Below, piece by piece: positions 40,409 to 49,181 of a stretch of DNA of 64,000 nucleotides. Every line of letters starts with the position of its first letter. The stretch's first letter is position 1. The translations under genes were made by a program, and so were the position numbers. The notes under the pieces were generated by a model. It was not told where the DNA came from, did no database searches, and was given only the letters and a program-made list of their open reading frames with translations. Origin of the DNA: Chloroflexota bacterium (GTDB lineage Bacteria > Chloroflexota > Anaerolineae > Anaerolineales > VGOW01); NCBI GenBank assembly GCA_016213135.1, contig JACRBQ010000117.1:28552-92551 (forward strand), given 5' to 3'.

Positions 40409-41500
40409 ATGAGCGATCACACTCCGCATTCTCACGATGCACACGAACAGCCGCACGGCGGGCACGATCACGATCACCACGATCACGAAGACAAAAAAGG
40501 ATGGGGCGATCGATTGCGTCATTTGATCCAGCCGCATGGGCACGGCCATCACGCGGCGGCGCTCGACCCGGCGCTATCCACGGCGCGCGGCATCGGCGCG
40601 CTCAAATGGTCTCTGGCCGGTTTGCTGATCACGGCGCTCTTTCAGGTCGGCGTGGTGGCGATTAGCGGCAGTGTGGCACTGCTGGCCGACACGGCGCACA
40701 ACTTTTCGGATGCTCTGACGGCCATCCCGCTCTGGCTGGCGTTTGCGCTGGCCCGCCGCGCCCGCAACAGCCGCTACACCTACGGCTATGGTCGCGCCGA
40801 GGATCTGGCCGGGGCGCTGATCGTGCTGATGATCTTCGGCAGTGCGTTGGTCGTGTTCTACGAGTCGATCCAGAGAATCGTTCATCCACAGCCGCTGAGC
40901 AATTTGGGCTGGGTCGCGGCGGCGGCCGTCGTCGGCTTTCTGGGCAACGAGCTGGTCGCGATTTTCCGCATTCGCGTGGGGCGCGAAATCGGCTCGGCGG
41001 CGTTGGTGGCCGACGGCCTGCACGCGCGCGCCGACGGCTTCACTTCGCTGGGCGTGCTGGCCGGCGCCATCGGCGTGTGGCTGGGCTTTCCGCTCGCCGA
41101 CCCATTGATCGGCTTTGGGATCGGCCTTGCGATTCTGATAGTGGTTGGGAGCGCGGCCCGCGATGTGTTGGGCCGGATGATGGACGCCGCGGACCCGGCG
41201 GCGGTGGAACTGATCGAAACGGCAGCCCGCTCTGTGCCGGGTGTGCTGGAGACGCACGACGTCACCCTGCGCTGGCTCGGCCACCGCCAGCGTGGCGAAC
41301 TTCACGTCACCGTCAATTGCCGGTTGCCCACCGTCGAGAGCCATCGCATCGCCGAGGAAGTCCGCCATGCGCTATTTCACAAGCTGCCGGCGCTGGCGGA
41401 GATCACCGTCCACGTTGACCCGTGCGAATGTGACGAGGCGGTGGACTATCACCCGACCGCGCATCACACGGGCGCTACCCGCGCCGCCCCCACACGATAA
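40409..41500 (+). CDS. Cation diffusion facilitator (zinc-type) transporter
   Basis: 363 aa. A His/Asp-rich N-terminus (HDHDHHDHEDKKG, HGHGHH) is followed by six membrane helices and a cytoplasmic ferredoxin-like domain. Metal-site motifs are in TM2 (LLADTAHNFSDAL) and TM5 (LVADGLHARADGF), the HxxxD arrangement of zinc and cadmium CDF proteins. It exports divalent metal in exchange for protons. It is divergent from a CmtR-like repressor and faces another ATPase gene tail-to-tail. Confidence 0.93.
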   Translation: MSDHTPHSHDAHEQPHGGHDHDHHDHEDKKGWGDRLRHLIQPHGHGHHAAALDPALSTARGIGALKWSLAGLLITALFQVGVVAISGSVALLADTAHNFSDALTAIPLWLAFALARRARNSRYTYGYGRAEDLAGALIVLMIFGSALVVFYESIQRIVHPQPLSNLGWVAAAAVVGFLGNELVAIFRIRVGREIGSAALVADGLHARADGFTSLGVLAGAIGVWLGFPLADPLIGFGIGLAILIVVGSAARDVLGRMMDAADPAAVELIETAARSVPGVLETHDVTLRWLGHRQRGELHVTVNCRLPTVESHRIAEEVRHALFHKLPALAEITVHVDPCECDEAVDYHPTAHHTGATRAAPTR

Positions 41501-41595
41501 GGGCCGCTCCGACGTGTGAAACCCCCGCGCCGATCCAACCCCAGCGATCGGGGGCTTGCCCATCCTTGTCACCTTGGCAACTGTTTCGAAGGCCA

Positions 41596-43968
41596 TTATG
41601 ACGCTCGCCCCCTTGGCCCGTTGTACCCCAACAACCGTAGGGCATTGAGCACTACCACAATCGTGCTGCCCTCGTGGAAGATAATGGCAACGCCGATGCT
41701 CGTCCAGCCGGTAAGAGACGTAATCACCAGCAACGCAATCACGCCCAATGAGACAATTAGATTCTGCTGAATGATGGCGCGAGTCGCGCGCCCCAACCCG
41801 ACGACAAAAGGCAACTTCGAGAGATCGTCGCCCATCAGCGCCACATCGGCCGTTTCCAACGCCACGTCGGTGCCTGCGCCGCCCATCGCAATGCCCACTG
41901 TGGCATTTGCCAGCGCGGGGGCGTCGTTTACGCCGTCGCCGACCATCGCCACTTCGCCGAACTCCGCTCTCAGGGCACGAATGGCTGTCACCTTGTCTTC
42001 GGGCATCAAGTCGGCGCGGAAGGTGCTGAGGCCGACTTGTTTGGCGATGGCGATCGCCACGCGCGCGTTGTCGCCGGTAAGCATGATGGTCTTCGACACG
42101 CCAATCCGTTTCAGGGTCGCCATCGTGGAGGGGGCTTCGGCGCGCAGGGTGTCGGCCACCGCGATCACGCCTGCCAGTGCGCCGTTGACGGCGACCAGCA
42201 TGATCGTCTTGCCTTCCCCTTGCAGGCGTTCAATGTGAGCGCTACCCTCATCCAAAACAGAAACATTCGACTCGGTCATCAACTTGAGATTGCCAATGAG
42301 GACGGTTTGGCCGTCAACGATTGAACGCAACCCGCGCCCGGCGAGCGACTCCACATCGCCAATGACGGGCAATGCCAACCTTCTGCCTTGCGCCGCGCGC
42401 ACCACCGCTTGCGCCAGCGGATGCCCCGAACGACTCTCCACCGCCGCCGCCAATGCTAACAATTGTTCATCCGTACCGCTATGCGGTGGGGCGGTGTTGT
42501 TCATTGAGACGAAGTCGGTGACTTCCGGTTGCCCATGCGTAATAGTGCCGGTCTTGTCAAAAGCAATGGCTTTGAGACGGCCCAGGTTTTCGAGATGGAT
42601 GCCGCCTTTCACCAACACACCGTTGCGGGCCGCTTGCGCCACCCCGGCCAGAATCGAAGCCGGAGTGCCCAGCGCCAGCGCGCACGGCGAGGCGGCCACC
42701 AGCAGAGTCATGGCGCGGATGAACGAGACTTGAAACGGCACGCCGAACAGCGGCGGCAGGATGATGAGCAAGGCCGTGACGATCAGCACGGCAGGCACGA
42801 ACACGCGCTCGAACTTCTCGACCGTCTGCTGGGTGGGCGATTTCTGGGTCTGCGCCTCTTCCACCATCTTCATCACTCGCGACAGCGTGCTGTCTTTTGC
42901 CAATCGAGTCACTTTGACTTCCAGCGCGCCTTCGCCGTTGACGGAACCGGCAAACACTTGATCACCCGCCGTCTTATCCACCGGCAACGACTCGCCGGTG
43001 ACGGGCGACTGATCCACGCCCGACTGCCCGGCCAGCACGGCACCGTCCACCGGCGCGCGCACGCCGGGCCGGACGATGACGACATCATCCAGTTGCAATT
43101 GCTCAACGGGCAGTTCAATCTCCTGGCCGTCGCGCTTGACCAACGCAGTCTTGGGCGCGAGATCGGCCAGGGCGCGAATGGCGGCGCGGGCGCGGTCGAG
43201 TGCGCGTTCTTCGAGCGCATGGCCGAGGCTGAAGAGGAAGAGCAAGAGCGCGCCTTCGGCCCACTGGCCCAACAGGGCCGCGCCGATGGCGGCCATCACC
43301 ATGAGCAGATCGGTGTCGAAGTGCTTCTCCTTCAGCGCGTGCCAGGCGTGTTGTGCAATGTTCCAGCCGCCGAAGATATACGCGGCGATGTAGAAGCCGA
43401 AGGCGGCAACAGGCAGCAAGCCGAAGAAGGTTTCACCCACCCAACCGGCGAGCAGGAGCAGGCCGGAGATCAGGCTGAAGAGCAGTTCACGGTTTTCCTG
43501 ATACCAACTTCGCAGGCCGACAACCGGGACGGTGTAACCGAGCGACTGCACACGCTTTTCAATTGCGCCGGGCGAAGTTTTCTGTGAGTCAAATTCCACC
43601 CGCATCTTCTGCGCGGCGTAATTGACGTTCACAGCCAGCACGCCTTCCATGCGGCCGACGCTGTGTTCAATCACCCGCGCGCAGTCGGAGCAATCCATTC
43701 CCTCAACGGTCACAACGTCGTGATGGTAGCGATTGGCAATCTGCGCTCCGGCCCGCTCGGCCAGTCTCTTTACATCAACCAACGAGAGCGCATTGGGGTC
43801 ATAGTGCAAACAGAGGGCCACCGGTTTCTTGGCGCGTTCCAGGTGGGCGCGAGTCAGGCCCTTTTGGTTCTGCATCGCCGTTTCCAGCCGACCGAGACAT
43901 TCGTCCCGGTCGTCTTCAATGCCGGGCAGAAGGAGAGGAATTTCAAGTTCAATAGTTGTTTCTGGCAT
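41596..43968 (-). CDS. P1B-type metal ATPase with SPC and HEGST motifs (P1B-4-like)
   Basis: 790 aa. An extra N-terminal region and an HMA domain (VEGMDCSDCARVIEHS) lead into the pump: TGESLPVDK, AASPCALALGTP (SPC), FDKTGTITHGQ, MVGDGVNDAPALAN, and IIFHEGSTIVVVLNALRLL. SPC with HEG(S/G)T is the signature of the P1B-4 group that exports cobalt, zinc, iron or related ions. P1B-4 pumps usually lack an HMA domain, so this N-terminus is unusual. It sits 35 bases downstream of a SmtB/CzrA-like repressor gene. Confidence 0.92.
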   Translation of the reverse strand: MPETTIELEIPLLLPGIEDDRDECLGRLETAMQNQKGLTRAHLERAKKPVALCLHYDPNALSLVDVKRLAERAGAQIANRYHHDVVTVEGMDCSDCARVIEHSVGRMEGVLAVNVNYAAQKMRVEFDSQKTSPGAIEKRVQSLGYTVPVVGLRSWYQENRELLFSLISGLLLLAGWVGETFFGLLPVAAFGFYIAAYIFGGWNIAQHAWHALKEKHFDTDLLMVMAAIGAALLGQWAEGALLLFLFSLGHALEERALDRARAAIRALADLAPKTALVKRDGQEIELPVEQLQLDDVVIVRPGVRAPVDGAVLAGQSGVDQSPVTGESLPVDKTAGDQVFAGSVNGEGALEVKVTRLAKDSTLSRVMKMVEEAQTQKSPTQQTVEKFERVFVPAVLIVTALLIILPPLFGVPFQVSFIRAMTLLVAASPCALALGTPASILAGVAQAARNGVLVKGGIHLENLGRLKAIAFDKTGTITHGQPEVTDFVSMNNTAPPHSGTDEQLLALAAAVESRSGHPLAQAVVRAAQGRRLALPVIGDVESLAGRGLRSIVDGQTVLIGNLKLMTESNVSVLDEGSAHIERLQGEGKTIMLVAVNGALAGVIAVADTLRAEAPSTMATLKRIGVSKTIMLTGDNARVAIAIAKQVGLSTFRADLMPEDKVTAIRALRAEFGEVAMVGDGVNDAPALANATVGIAMGGAGTDVALETADVALMGDDLSKLPFVVGLGRATRAIIQQNLIVSLGVIALLVITSLTGWTSIGVAIIFHEGSTIVVVLNALRLLGYNGPRGRAS

Positions 43969-44003
43969 GGTTTGACTCCAAAGACAATGAACAGTAGCGG
44001 GCG

Positions 44004-44327
44004 TCAGCCATGCCGGACATGATCCAATCCCTGCTTGAACAACGCTACAACGTGATCGCCGTCCAGCCGATAAAACACCTGCCGCCCCGATTTGCGCGCC
44101 CGCACCAGCCGCATCTGCCGCAAGCCGCGCATGTGGTGCGACACCGCCGACTCACTTACATCGGCGGCTTCTGCTAACGCGCTGACGTTCTTTTCATTGC
44201 CATCCGCCAGCGCCGAGATGATACGAATGCGGCTGGTGTCGCTGAAGGCGCGAAAGAGTTCGGCCAGTTGAGCGGCGGCGCGCTCGTCGAGGGCGGCGGG
44301 TTTAGCGGGGCGGGTGCGAGGCGGCAT
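44004..44327 (-). CDS. ArsR-family repressor, SmtB/CzrA-like
   Basis: 107 aa from the ATG at 44327. Winged helix: FRAFSDTSRIRIISALADG, DVSESAVSHHMRGLRQMRLV. The C-terminal helix YRLDGDHVVALFKQGLDHVRH aligns with the alpha-5 zinc site of SmtB and CzrA; the three His positions are kept, while the first Asp is shifted by one residue (Gly at its usual place). It has no cysteine pair on the recognition helix. Zinc or cobalt sensing is likely. Promoter and operator upstream are textbook. Confidence 0.9.
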   Translation of the reverse strand: MPPRTRPAKPAALDERAAAQLAELFRAFSDTSRIRIISALADGNEKNVSALAEAADVSESAVSHHMRGLRQMRLVRARKSGRQVFYRLDGDHVVALFKQGLDHVRHG

Positions 44328-44333
44328 TAGGGT

Positions 44334-44359
44334 AATATATGAACATATATTCAGACGTT
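44334..44359. promoter_or_regulatory. SmtB-type 12-2-12 operator
   Basis: The core is TGAACA-TA-TATTCA (44340-44353), identical to the half-site pattern TGAACA nn TATTCA of SmtB/ZiaR operators, within a 12-2-12 imperfect inverted repeat. It covers the expected transcription start of the repressor and ends seven bases before its start codon, so bound repressor would block initiation. Confidence 0.8.
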
Positions 44360-44364
44360 GCGCG

Positions 44365-44393
44365 ATTATAGTTGCGTCCCCGGCAATTGTCAA
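44365..44393 (-). promoter_or_regulatory. Consensus promoter of the SmtB-like repressor-ATPase unit
   Basis: On the minus strand TTGACA (44393-44388), exactly 17 bases, TATAAT (44370-44365). Both hexamers are perfect. The start of transcription should be near 44358, inside the operator. Confidence 0.85.
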
Positions 44394-44523
44394 ACAGGCG
44401 CGCCACACGCTACAAAGGCTACCAGAGCTTTTCCAAACTCGCCAGGTCACTCCGTGTGGTAGACTTCATGCTCGCCGCGGCGATGGCGTTTTGCTTCGAG
44501 GAATCTTAAGAAAGGAACGACCA

Positions 44524-45438
44524 ATGACAAAAGCACCTGAGTTGGGCATTGCCCTGCCGCACACCGGGCTACATGCGACGCCGGAGGGCATCGTGCAAGT
44601 GGCGCAGGAAGCCGAGCGCCTGGGCTACGAGGCGGTGTGGGTGCTGGAGCGGCTCCTACGGCCCACCGCGCCCATCCCGCTGCCGCGCGGCGGATTTGGC
44701 CCGATGGCGGATGTGTATGCCACGGCCTACGAGCCAATAGAAACCCTGGCATATGTGGCCGCCAGGACCAATCGGATCAAGCTGGGCACCAGCGTGATCG
44801 ATGCCCTGTTCCACGTGCCGGTGGCGTTGGCGCGGCGGCTGGCCACGCTCGATCAACTGAGCGGCGGACGGGTGATTGCCGGGCTGGGGCAAGGCAGCAA
44901 CGCGCCCGAGTTCGAAGCGGCCAACATTCCCATGAAGCGACGCGGCGCCGGCCTGGAAGAATTTGTGGCCGCCCTGCGCGCGACGTGGCGACCGGACCCG
45001 GTGAGCTTCAAAGGGCGTTTCTACAGCATCCCCGAGTCGGATGTGTCGCCCAAACCGGCGCAACCGGGCGGGCCGCCCATTCTCATTGGCGGCATGGCGC
45101 CGGCGGCCATCGAACGCGCGGCGCGCATCGCCGACGGATTCAACCCGGTGGGCATGTCGGTGGAAATGCTGCAACCGGCCATTGCCGCCTTCCGCAACGC
45201 GGCCAAAGCGGCGGGTCGCGACGCCGAGGCGTTGAAAGTAGTGGTGCGCACCAACGGCCTCGCCATGGGGTCGAACCGCCCGTTGCTGTTGGGCACGGTG
45301 GCCGAAATGGCCGACGACCTCAAGCGGCTGAAAGAGATCGGCGCGGATCACGTGTTCATCGATCTCAATTTCCGAAAGACAACCGTCGCTGATCAGCTAA
45401 AGTACCTCGGTCAACTGCGGGAAGCCGCGAGCCTATGA
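44524..45438 (+). CDS. LLM-class flavin/F420-dependent oxidoreductase
   Basis: 304 aa from the ATG at 44524 with AAAGGA upstream. A bacterial-luciferase-like TIM barrel: LGIALPHTGLHATPEG, AERLGYEAVWVLERL, TNRIKLGTSVIDALFHVPV, LDQLSGGRVIAGLGQGSN and GGPPILIGGMAPAAIERAA. It resembles F420-dependent TIGR03619-type members; the substrate is not known. The last four bases overlap the MFS start (ATGA), so it may act on a compound the exporter removes. Confidence 0.88.
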   Translation: MTKAPELGIALPHTGLHATPEGIVQVAQEAERLGYEAVWVLERLLRPTAPIPLPRGGFGPMADVYATAYEPIETLAYVAARTNRIKLGTSVIDALFHVPVALARRLATLDQLSGGRVIAGLGQGSNAPEFEAANIPMKRRGAGLEEFVAALRATWRPDPVSFKGRFYSIPESDVSPKPAQPGGPPILIGGMAPAAIERAARIADGFNPVGMSVEMLQPAIAAFRNAAKAAGRDAEALKVVVRTNGLAMGSNRPLLLGTVAEMADDLKRLKEIGADHVFIDLNFRKTTVADQLKYLGQLREAASL

Positions 45439-46742
45439 CGACCACGCAAAGGGATGGCATGGCCAAGCTTAAAAGCTGGATCGACACGCTGCGCGGCAAC
45501 TTCTCGCCGCTGCGCATCCCGAATTTTCGCCTCTACATGTCGGGGCAGGCAGTGTCGCTGGTGGGCACGTGGCTGCAAGTCACCGCGCAAGGTTGGGTAG
45601 TGTGGCAACTCAGCCACTCGCCGGCGGCGCTGGGCATTGTGGGCATGCTCAACACGCTGCCCATTTTGCTGCTGGGGCCGTGGGCGGGCGTTTGGGCCGA
45701 TCGGCTCAACCGCCGCCGGGTGCTGATCGGCACCCAGTCGGTGGCGATGACATTGGCCTTCTTACTGGCGATTCTTACGCAAACGGGGCTGGTTCAACTG
45801 TGGCACGTGTATGTGCTGGCCACTTGCCTCGGTATCGTCACCGCCATCGACTTCCCGGCGCAGCAGGCCTTCATCGGCGACCTGTCGGGCATGTCCGAGG
45901 TGCGGCGCGCCGTGAACGTAAACGCCATGGTGTTGCAGGTGAGCCGCATGCTCGGGCCGGCGCTGGCCGGGGTGGTGGTCAATTCGCTCGGCGCCTCGGT
46001 TGCGTTTTGGCTTAACGGCCTGAGCTTTTTGGCGGTCATTGCCAGCCTTGTCGCGGTGCAGTCGGCGCAGGCCGTGCGCCACGAGTCGGGGCGTTCGGCG
46101 CTGGGCGAGTTCGTCGACGCGCTGGGGTTTGTGCGCCGGCAACCGCGCTTGCAAGATTTGATCTTCTTCGTGATCCTCGTGACTTTCTTTGGACTGGCCG
46201 TGTTGAGCATCATGCCGGCCGTGGCCAGCCAGATGATGCAGGGCGGCGCGGACACGTTGGGGCTGCTGCTCGCCATGTCGGGCGCGGGAGCCTTGGTAGC
46301 CACCGTGGCGCTGGTTCCCATCGCGCAATCGGCCCGCAAAACGGGGCTGGTGGTCAGCGGCGCGGTAATCTGGATGGGCGTGTGCTTTGTAGCGGTTTCT
46401 TTTTCGAGCGGGTTGTTGCCACTGGCACTGCTCGGGGTGTTCTGTTTTAGCCTCGGCGCGCCCGTGGTCATCACGATGGCGTTGGGCTTGTTGCAGGTGC
46501 TGGCCCCTGCCGGCATGCGCGCGCGCATCCTGAGCTTGTTCGTCATGGTGAGCTTTGGCATGCAGCCCATTGCCTCGCTGTTGATTGGCTACAGCGCGAG
46601 CGCGCTGGGCACGCCCCTTGCCATCCGCATTAACGGCATCGGCCTGATTTTGGGCGGGCTGGCGGTGCTGCTCACGCGCTCCGGTTTGCGTCAATGGGAA
46701 GCCAATCGGGCGGTGGCCGCGGCTGAATCGGGCAGGGGGTAA
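45435..46742 (+). CDS. MFS transporter, EntS/DHA3-like exporter
   Basis: 435 aa, about 12 membrane helices. FSPLRIPNFRLYMSGQAVSL, VGTWLQVTAQGWVVWQLSHS and GPWAGVWADRLNRRRVLIGT (the loop 2-3 motif) match the EntS/MdfA-like exporter branch; the amphipathic start RNFRLYMSGQ is diagnostic for that group. Starts by overlap with the oxidoreductase stop (ATGA). It likely exports a drug, siderophore or metabolite. Substrate unknown. Confidence 0.9.
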   Translation: MTTTQRDGMAKLKSWIDTLRGNFSPLRIPNFRLYMSGQAVSLVGTWLQVTAQGWVVWQLSHSPAALGIVGMLNTLPILLLGPWAGVWADRLNRRRVLIGTQSVAMTLAFLLAILTQTGLVQLWHVYVLATCLGIVTAIDFPAQQAFIGDLSGMSEVRRAVNVNAMVLQVSRMLGPALAGVVVNSLGASVAFWLNGLSFLAVIASLVAVQSAQAVRHESGRSALGEFVDALGFVRRQPRLQDLIFFVILVTFFGLAVLSIMPAVASQMMQGGADTLGLLLAMSGAGALVATVALVPIAQSARKTGLVVSGAVIWMGVCFVAVSFSSGLLPLALLGVFCFSLGAPVVITMALGLLQVLAPAGMRARILSLFVMVSFGMQPIASLLIGYSASALGTPLAIRINGIGLILGGLAVLLTRSGLRQWEANRAVAAAESGRG

Positions 46743-46856
46743 CGGCGGCGGCACAGGGGAGGGACGTGCGCCAGGGCGATGATGGGCGCAGGCCGGTTAA
46801 TCCCCTTTGCCGTTCTGGCCGAAGGCTTGTAAACTAAATGGCACAGGAGAATCCCC

Positions 46857-48332
46857 ATGTCCGCCAATTTTTTTCGCTCAACCCGCCGCGTGGCGGCGCT
46901 CGCTTTGCCGGCCGCGCTGTTGCTGTCGGCAGCGGCTGTGTTCGCAGCCGCCGCGCTCAAGATCAGCGTTGACCCCTATACCAACGTCACCAGCCAGCAT
47001 CAAACGCAAGTGGAGCCGGACTCGTTTGCCTATGGCTCCACGCTGGTGGCCGCTGTGCAGACCGGCCGCTTCTACGATGGCGGCGCGTCCAACATTGCGT
47101 GGTCCACCTCCGCCGACGGCGGCCTGAATTGGACGACAGGCTATTTGCCCGGGATCACAAAATATCAGGAGGGCGGCCCTTATGATCGCGTGAGCGATCC
47201 GGCGGTGGCCTACGATGCCCGGCACAATGTGTGGATGATCTCGTCGTTGGCGATCACCGAGTCGCCCGTCCGGGGCGCCGCCGTGCTCACCAGCCGCTCT
47301 ACCGACGGCGGCCTCACGTGGGGCAGCCCGGTGACCGTGACTGCCGTGGGCGACGTCGACAAGAATTGGATTGTCTGCGACAACCATGCCGCCAGCGTCT
47401 ACTTCGGCAACTGCTACACCGAGTGGGACGATGTGGGGGCTGGCGGGCGCGTGTTCATGAGCACGTCGTCCGACGGCGGTCTCACGTGGGGAGCGCGCAC
47501 CCCCACGGTGAACAATGCCGGCGGCATCGGCGGCCAGCCGGTGGTCCAGCCCGACGGCACGGTGGTCGTGCCCATGAACAGCTCGTTCCAGTCGTCCATC
47601 CTCGCCTTCCGCTCCACCGATGGCGGCGCAACGTGGACTAAGCCGGTCACGGTGTCTGCCGTCAGTTCGCATCGCGTTGCCGGCAACTTGCGCACGTCGC
47701 CGCTGCCTTCGGCGGAGGTGGATGCCACGGGCAGAGTGTACGTGGTGTGGCAGGATTGCCGTTTCCGCATCCGGTGCAAGACCAACGACATTGTGATGAG
47801 CACGTCCACTGACGGCGTGTCCTGGACGGCGGTGGTGCGCATTCCCATCGATATCAGGCAAAGCAGGGTCGATCATTTCATTCCCGGCCTTGCGGTAGAC
47901 CCCGCCACGGCGGGAGCGGGGGCGCATCTCGCGCTGACCTACTACTATTACCCCAACGGCGCGTGCAGTGCGGCTACCTGCAAACTGTCGGTGGGGTTTG
48001 TGTCCTCTGCCGACGGCGGGGCAAGCTGGACCCGTCCGCAGCAGCTGGCAGGCCCTATGACTCTGAGTTCCATCGCCTCCACCAGTCAGGGCCGCATGGT
48101 GGGTGATTACATTTCCACCTCTTTCTCCGGCGGCCTGGCCTATCCGTTCTTCTCTTTTGCCAATGCGCTGGCAGGCAGCGTATTCGATCAGGCTCTGTAC
48201 ACGACTGCACCGGGCATTGCCATGAGTGAGGCGCTTGACGGCGCGGCCACCGTGGCCGTGGGCAACGAGCAGCCCGTCCCCAACGCCCAATCCGATCGCC
48301 CTGAGGCGCAGACGATTGTGACACAGCGGTAG
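46857..48332 (+). CDS. Secreted BNR/Asp-box beta-propeller (sialidase-like) protein
   Basis: 491 aa. AGGAG precedes the ATG; a signal peptide with an Ala/Leu-rich core spans about residues 8-35. Six Asp-box motifs (SxDGGxTW type) are present: STSADGGLNW, SRSTDGGLTW, STSSDGGLTW, FRSTDGGATW, STSTDGVSW, SSADGGASW. This gives a six-bladed propeller as in sialidases, but the Arg triad and the FRIP motif are not evident, so exo-sialidase activity is not supported. Other roles include carbohydrate binding or a different glycoside hydrolase. Sits alone, followed by a large hairpin. Confidence 0.85.
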   Translation: MSANFFRSTRRVAALALPAALLLSAAAVFAAAALKISVDPYTNVTSQHQTQVEPDSFAYGSTLVAAVQTGRFYDGGASNIAWSTSADGGLNWTTGYLPGITKYQEGGPYDRVSDPAVAYDARHNVWMISSLAITESPVRGAAVLTSRSTDGGLTWGSPVTVTAVGDVDKNWIVCDNHAASVYFGNCYTEWDDVGAGGRVFMSTSSDGGLTWGARTPTVNNAGGIGGQPVVQPDGTVVVPMNSSFQSSILAFRSTDGGATWTKPVTVSAVSSHRVAGNLRTSPLPSAEVDATGRVYVVWQDCRFRIRCKTNDIVMSTSTDGVSWTAVVRIPIDIRQSRVDHFIPGLAVDPATAGAGAHLALTYYYYPNGACSAATCKLSVGFVSSADGGASWTRPQQLAGPMTLSSIASTSQGRMVGDYISTSFSGGLAYPFFSFANALAGSVFDQALYTTAPGIAMSEALDGAATVAVGNEQPVPNAQSDRPEAQTIVTQR

Positions 48333-48351
48333 CCGCTGACAGCATCTTTTC

Positions 48352-48396
48352 GCACAGAGGGTCGGAGGTGCAACACGCACCTCCGACCCTCTGTGC
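48352..48396. repeat. 19-bp perfect palindrome, GCACAGAGGGTCGGAGGTG type
   Basis: Arms 48352-48370 and 48378-48396 are perfect reverse complements with a 7-base loop (CAACACG). It lies 20 bases after the BNR gene and 90 before the end of the minus-strand operon, so it separates convergent transcription units. No T-tract follows on the plus strand. The gap to 48486 also contains two CAACCCAAAT decamers (about 48460-48479). Confidence 0.8.
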
Positions 48397-48485
48397 TGGC
48401 GCGCTTGATTTGCGCGTAGGCAATGAATCTAAACACAACAACCACACACCCAAACAACCCAAATCAACCCAAATCAACCCGATAA

Positions 48486-49181
48486 CTACGAATCAAGTTG
48501 CAGCAAAACCCGCACCGGCTTGTCGCGCAGCGGGTAATACCAGCTCAATAGGGTGGAGAGATCGGCTTGATCGATCAGCGCCAAGCTAGGTGAACGCAGC
48601 ATATCCAGTGCATTCAGCGTTTCGCCACACCACACTGCCTGTAAAACGACAGCCTGCATAACGACTCCCTGCCGAATCAGTCGATCGCCCGGTTTCGCAG
48701 GATCAGCCCCATCCACAAATGCCAGCAGATCAGTACCGTTAGCAGGTTGGCCCATCAACGTCACGCCGCCCATCGTATCGACAAATTGAGCAACAGCCTG
48801 CCGGTCATACACAATAGCGCCAAGAGCCTTCTCCAGCGCGTAGGGGTGCAACAATGTTTCCGACACGCCAGTAACCGGATCGAATTGGTCCCGAAACTGC
48901 TCCGGCGGCAGCCCGATAAGCTCCAGCCTGGCATGGTTATCCGGCACACGGATGAGCCACACCGCTTCCACCTGAGGCGTCGGCAGTTGCATCGAGTTAA
49001 CCTCGACCAGCACATACACCGAGTACACCACCGGCTGCGGCAACGGCACTTGCGCCACCCCGTGGAGGCGACGCCACTGGCTCGCCACAAGATACGTGAA
49101 CATCGCGCCTATAATGATCCCGCCCACCAAAAACAACAGGCAACCGGTGAAACGAGAAGCAGGTAAATTACGGGCGCTCAT
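48486..49181 (-). CDS. Degenerate LCP-like membrane protein
   Basis: 231 aa from the ATG at 49181, overlapping the upstream stop (ATGA). One membrane helix (about residues 12-34) is followed by an extracytoplasmic domain that follows the order of LCP proteins: VWLIRVPDNHARLELIGLPP where LCP has an Ile-Pro-Arg-Asp motif, VAQFVDTMGGVTLMG, and GDRLIRQGVVMQAVVLQAV, which keeps a DRxxRQ core. The conserved Arg of SIPRD and the basic cluster before DRxxRQ are lost. It is the last gene of the nine-gene operon. LCP kinship is inferred by eye. Confidence 0.75.
   Translation of the reverse strand: MSARNLPASRFTGCLLFLVGGIIIGAMFTYLVASQWRRLHGVAQVPLPQPVVYSVYVLVEVNSMQLPTPQVEAVWLIRVPDNHARLELIGLPPEQFRDQFDPVTGVSETLLHPYALEKALGAIVYDRQAVAQFVDTMGGVTLMGQPANGTDLLAFVDGADPAKPGDRLIRQGVVMQAVVLQAVWCGETLNALDMLRSPSLALIDQADLSTLLSWYYPLRDKPVRVLLQLDS

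Noticed and set aside
46857..48332. True exo-sialidase
   Set aside because: Asp boxes are clear but the FRIP motif and Arg triad are not, so only a BNR propeller is claimed.
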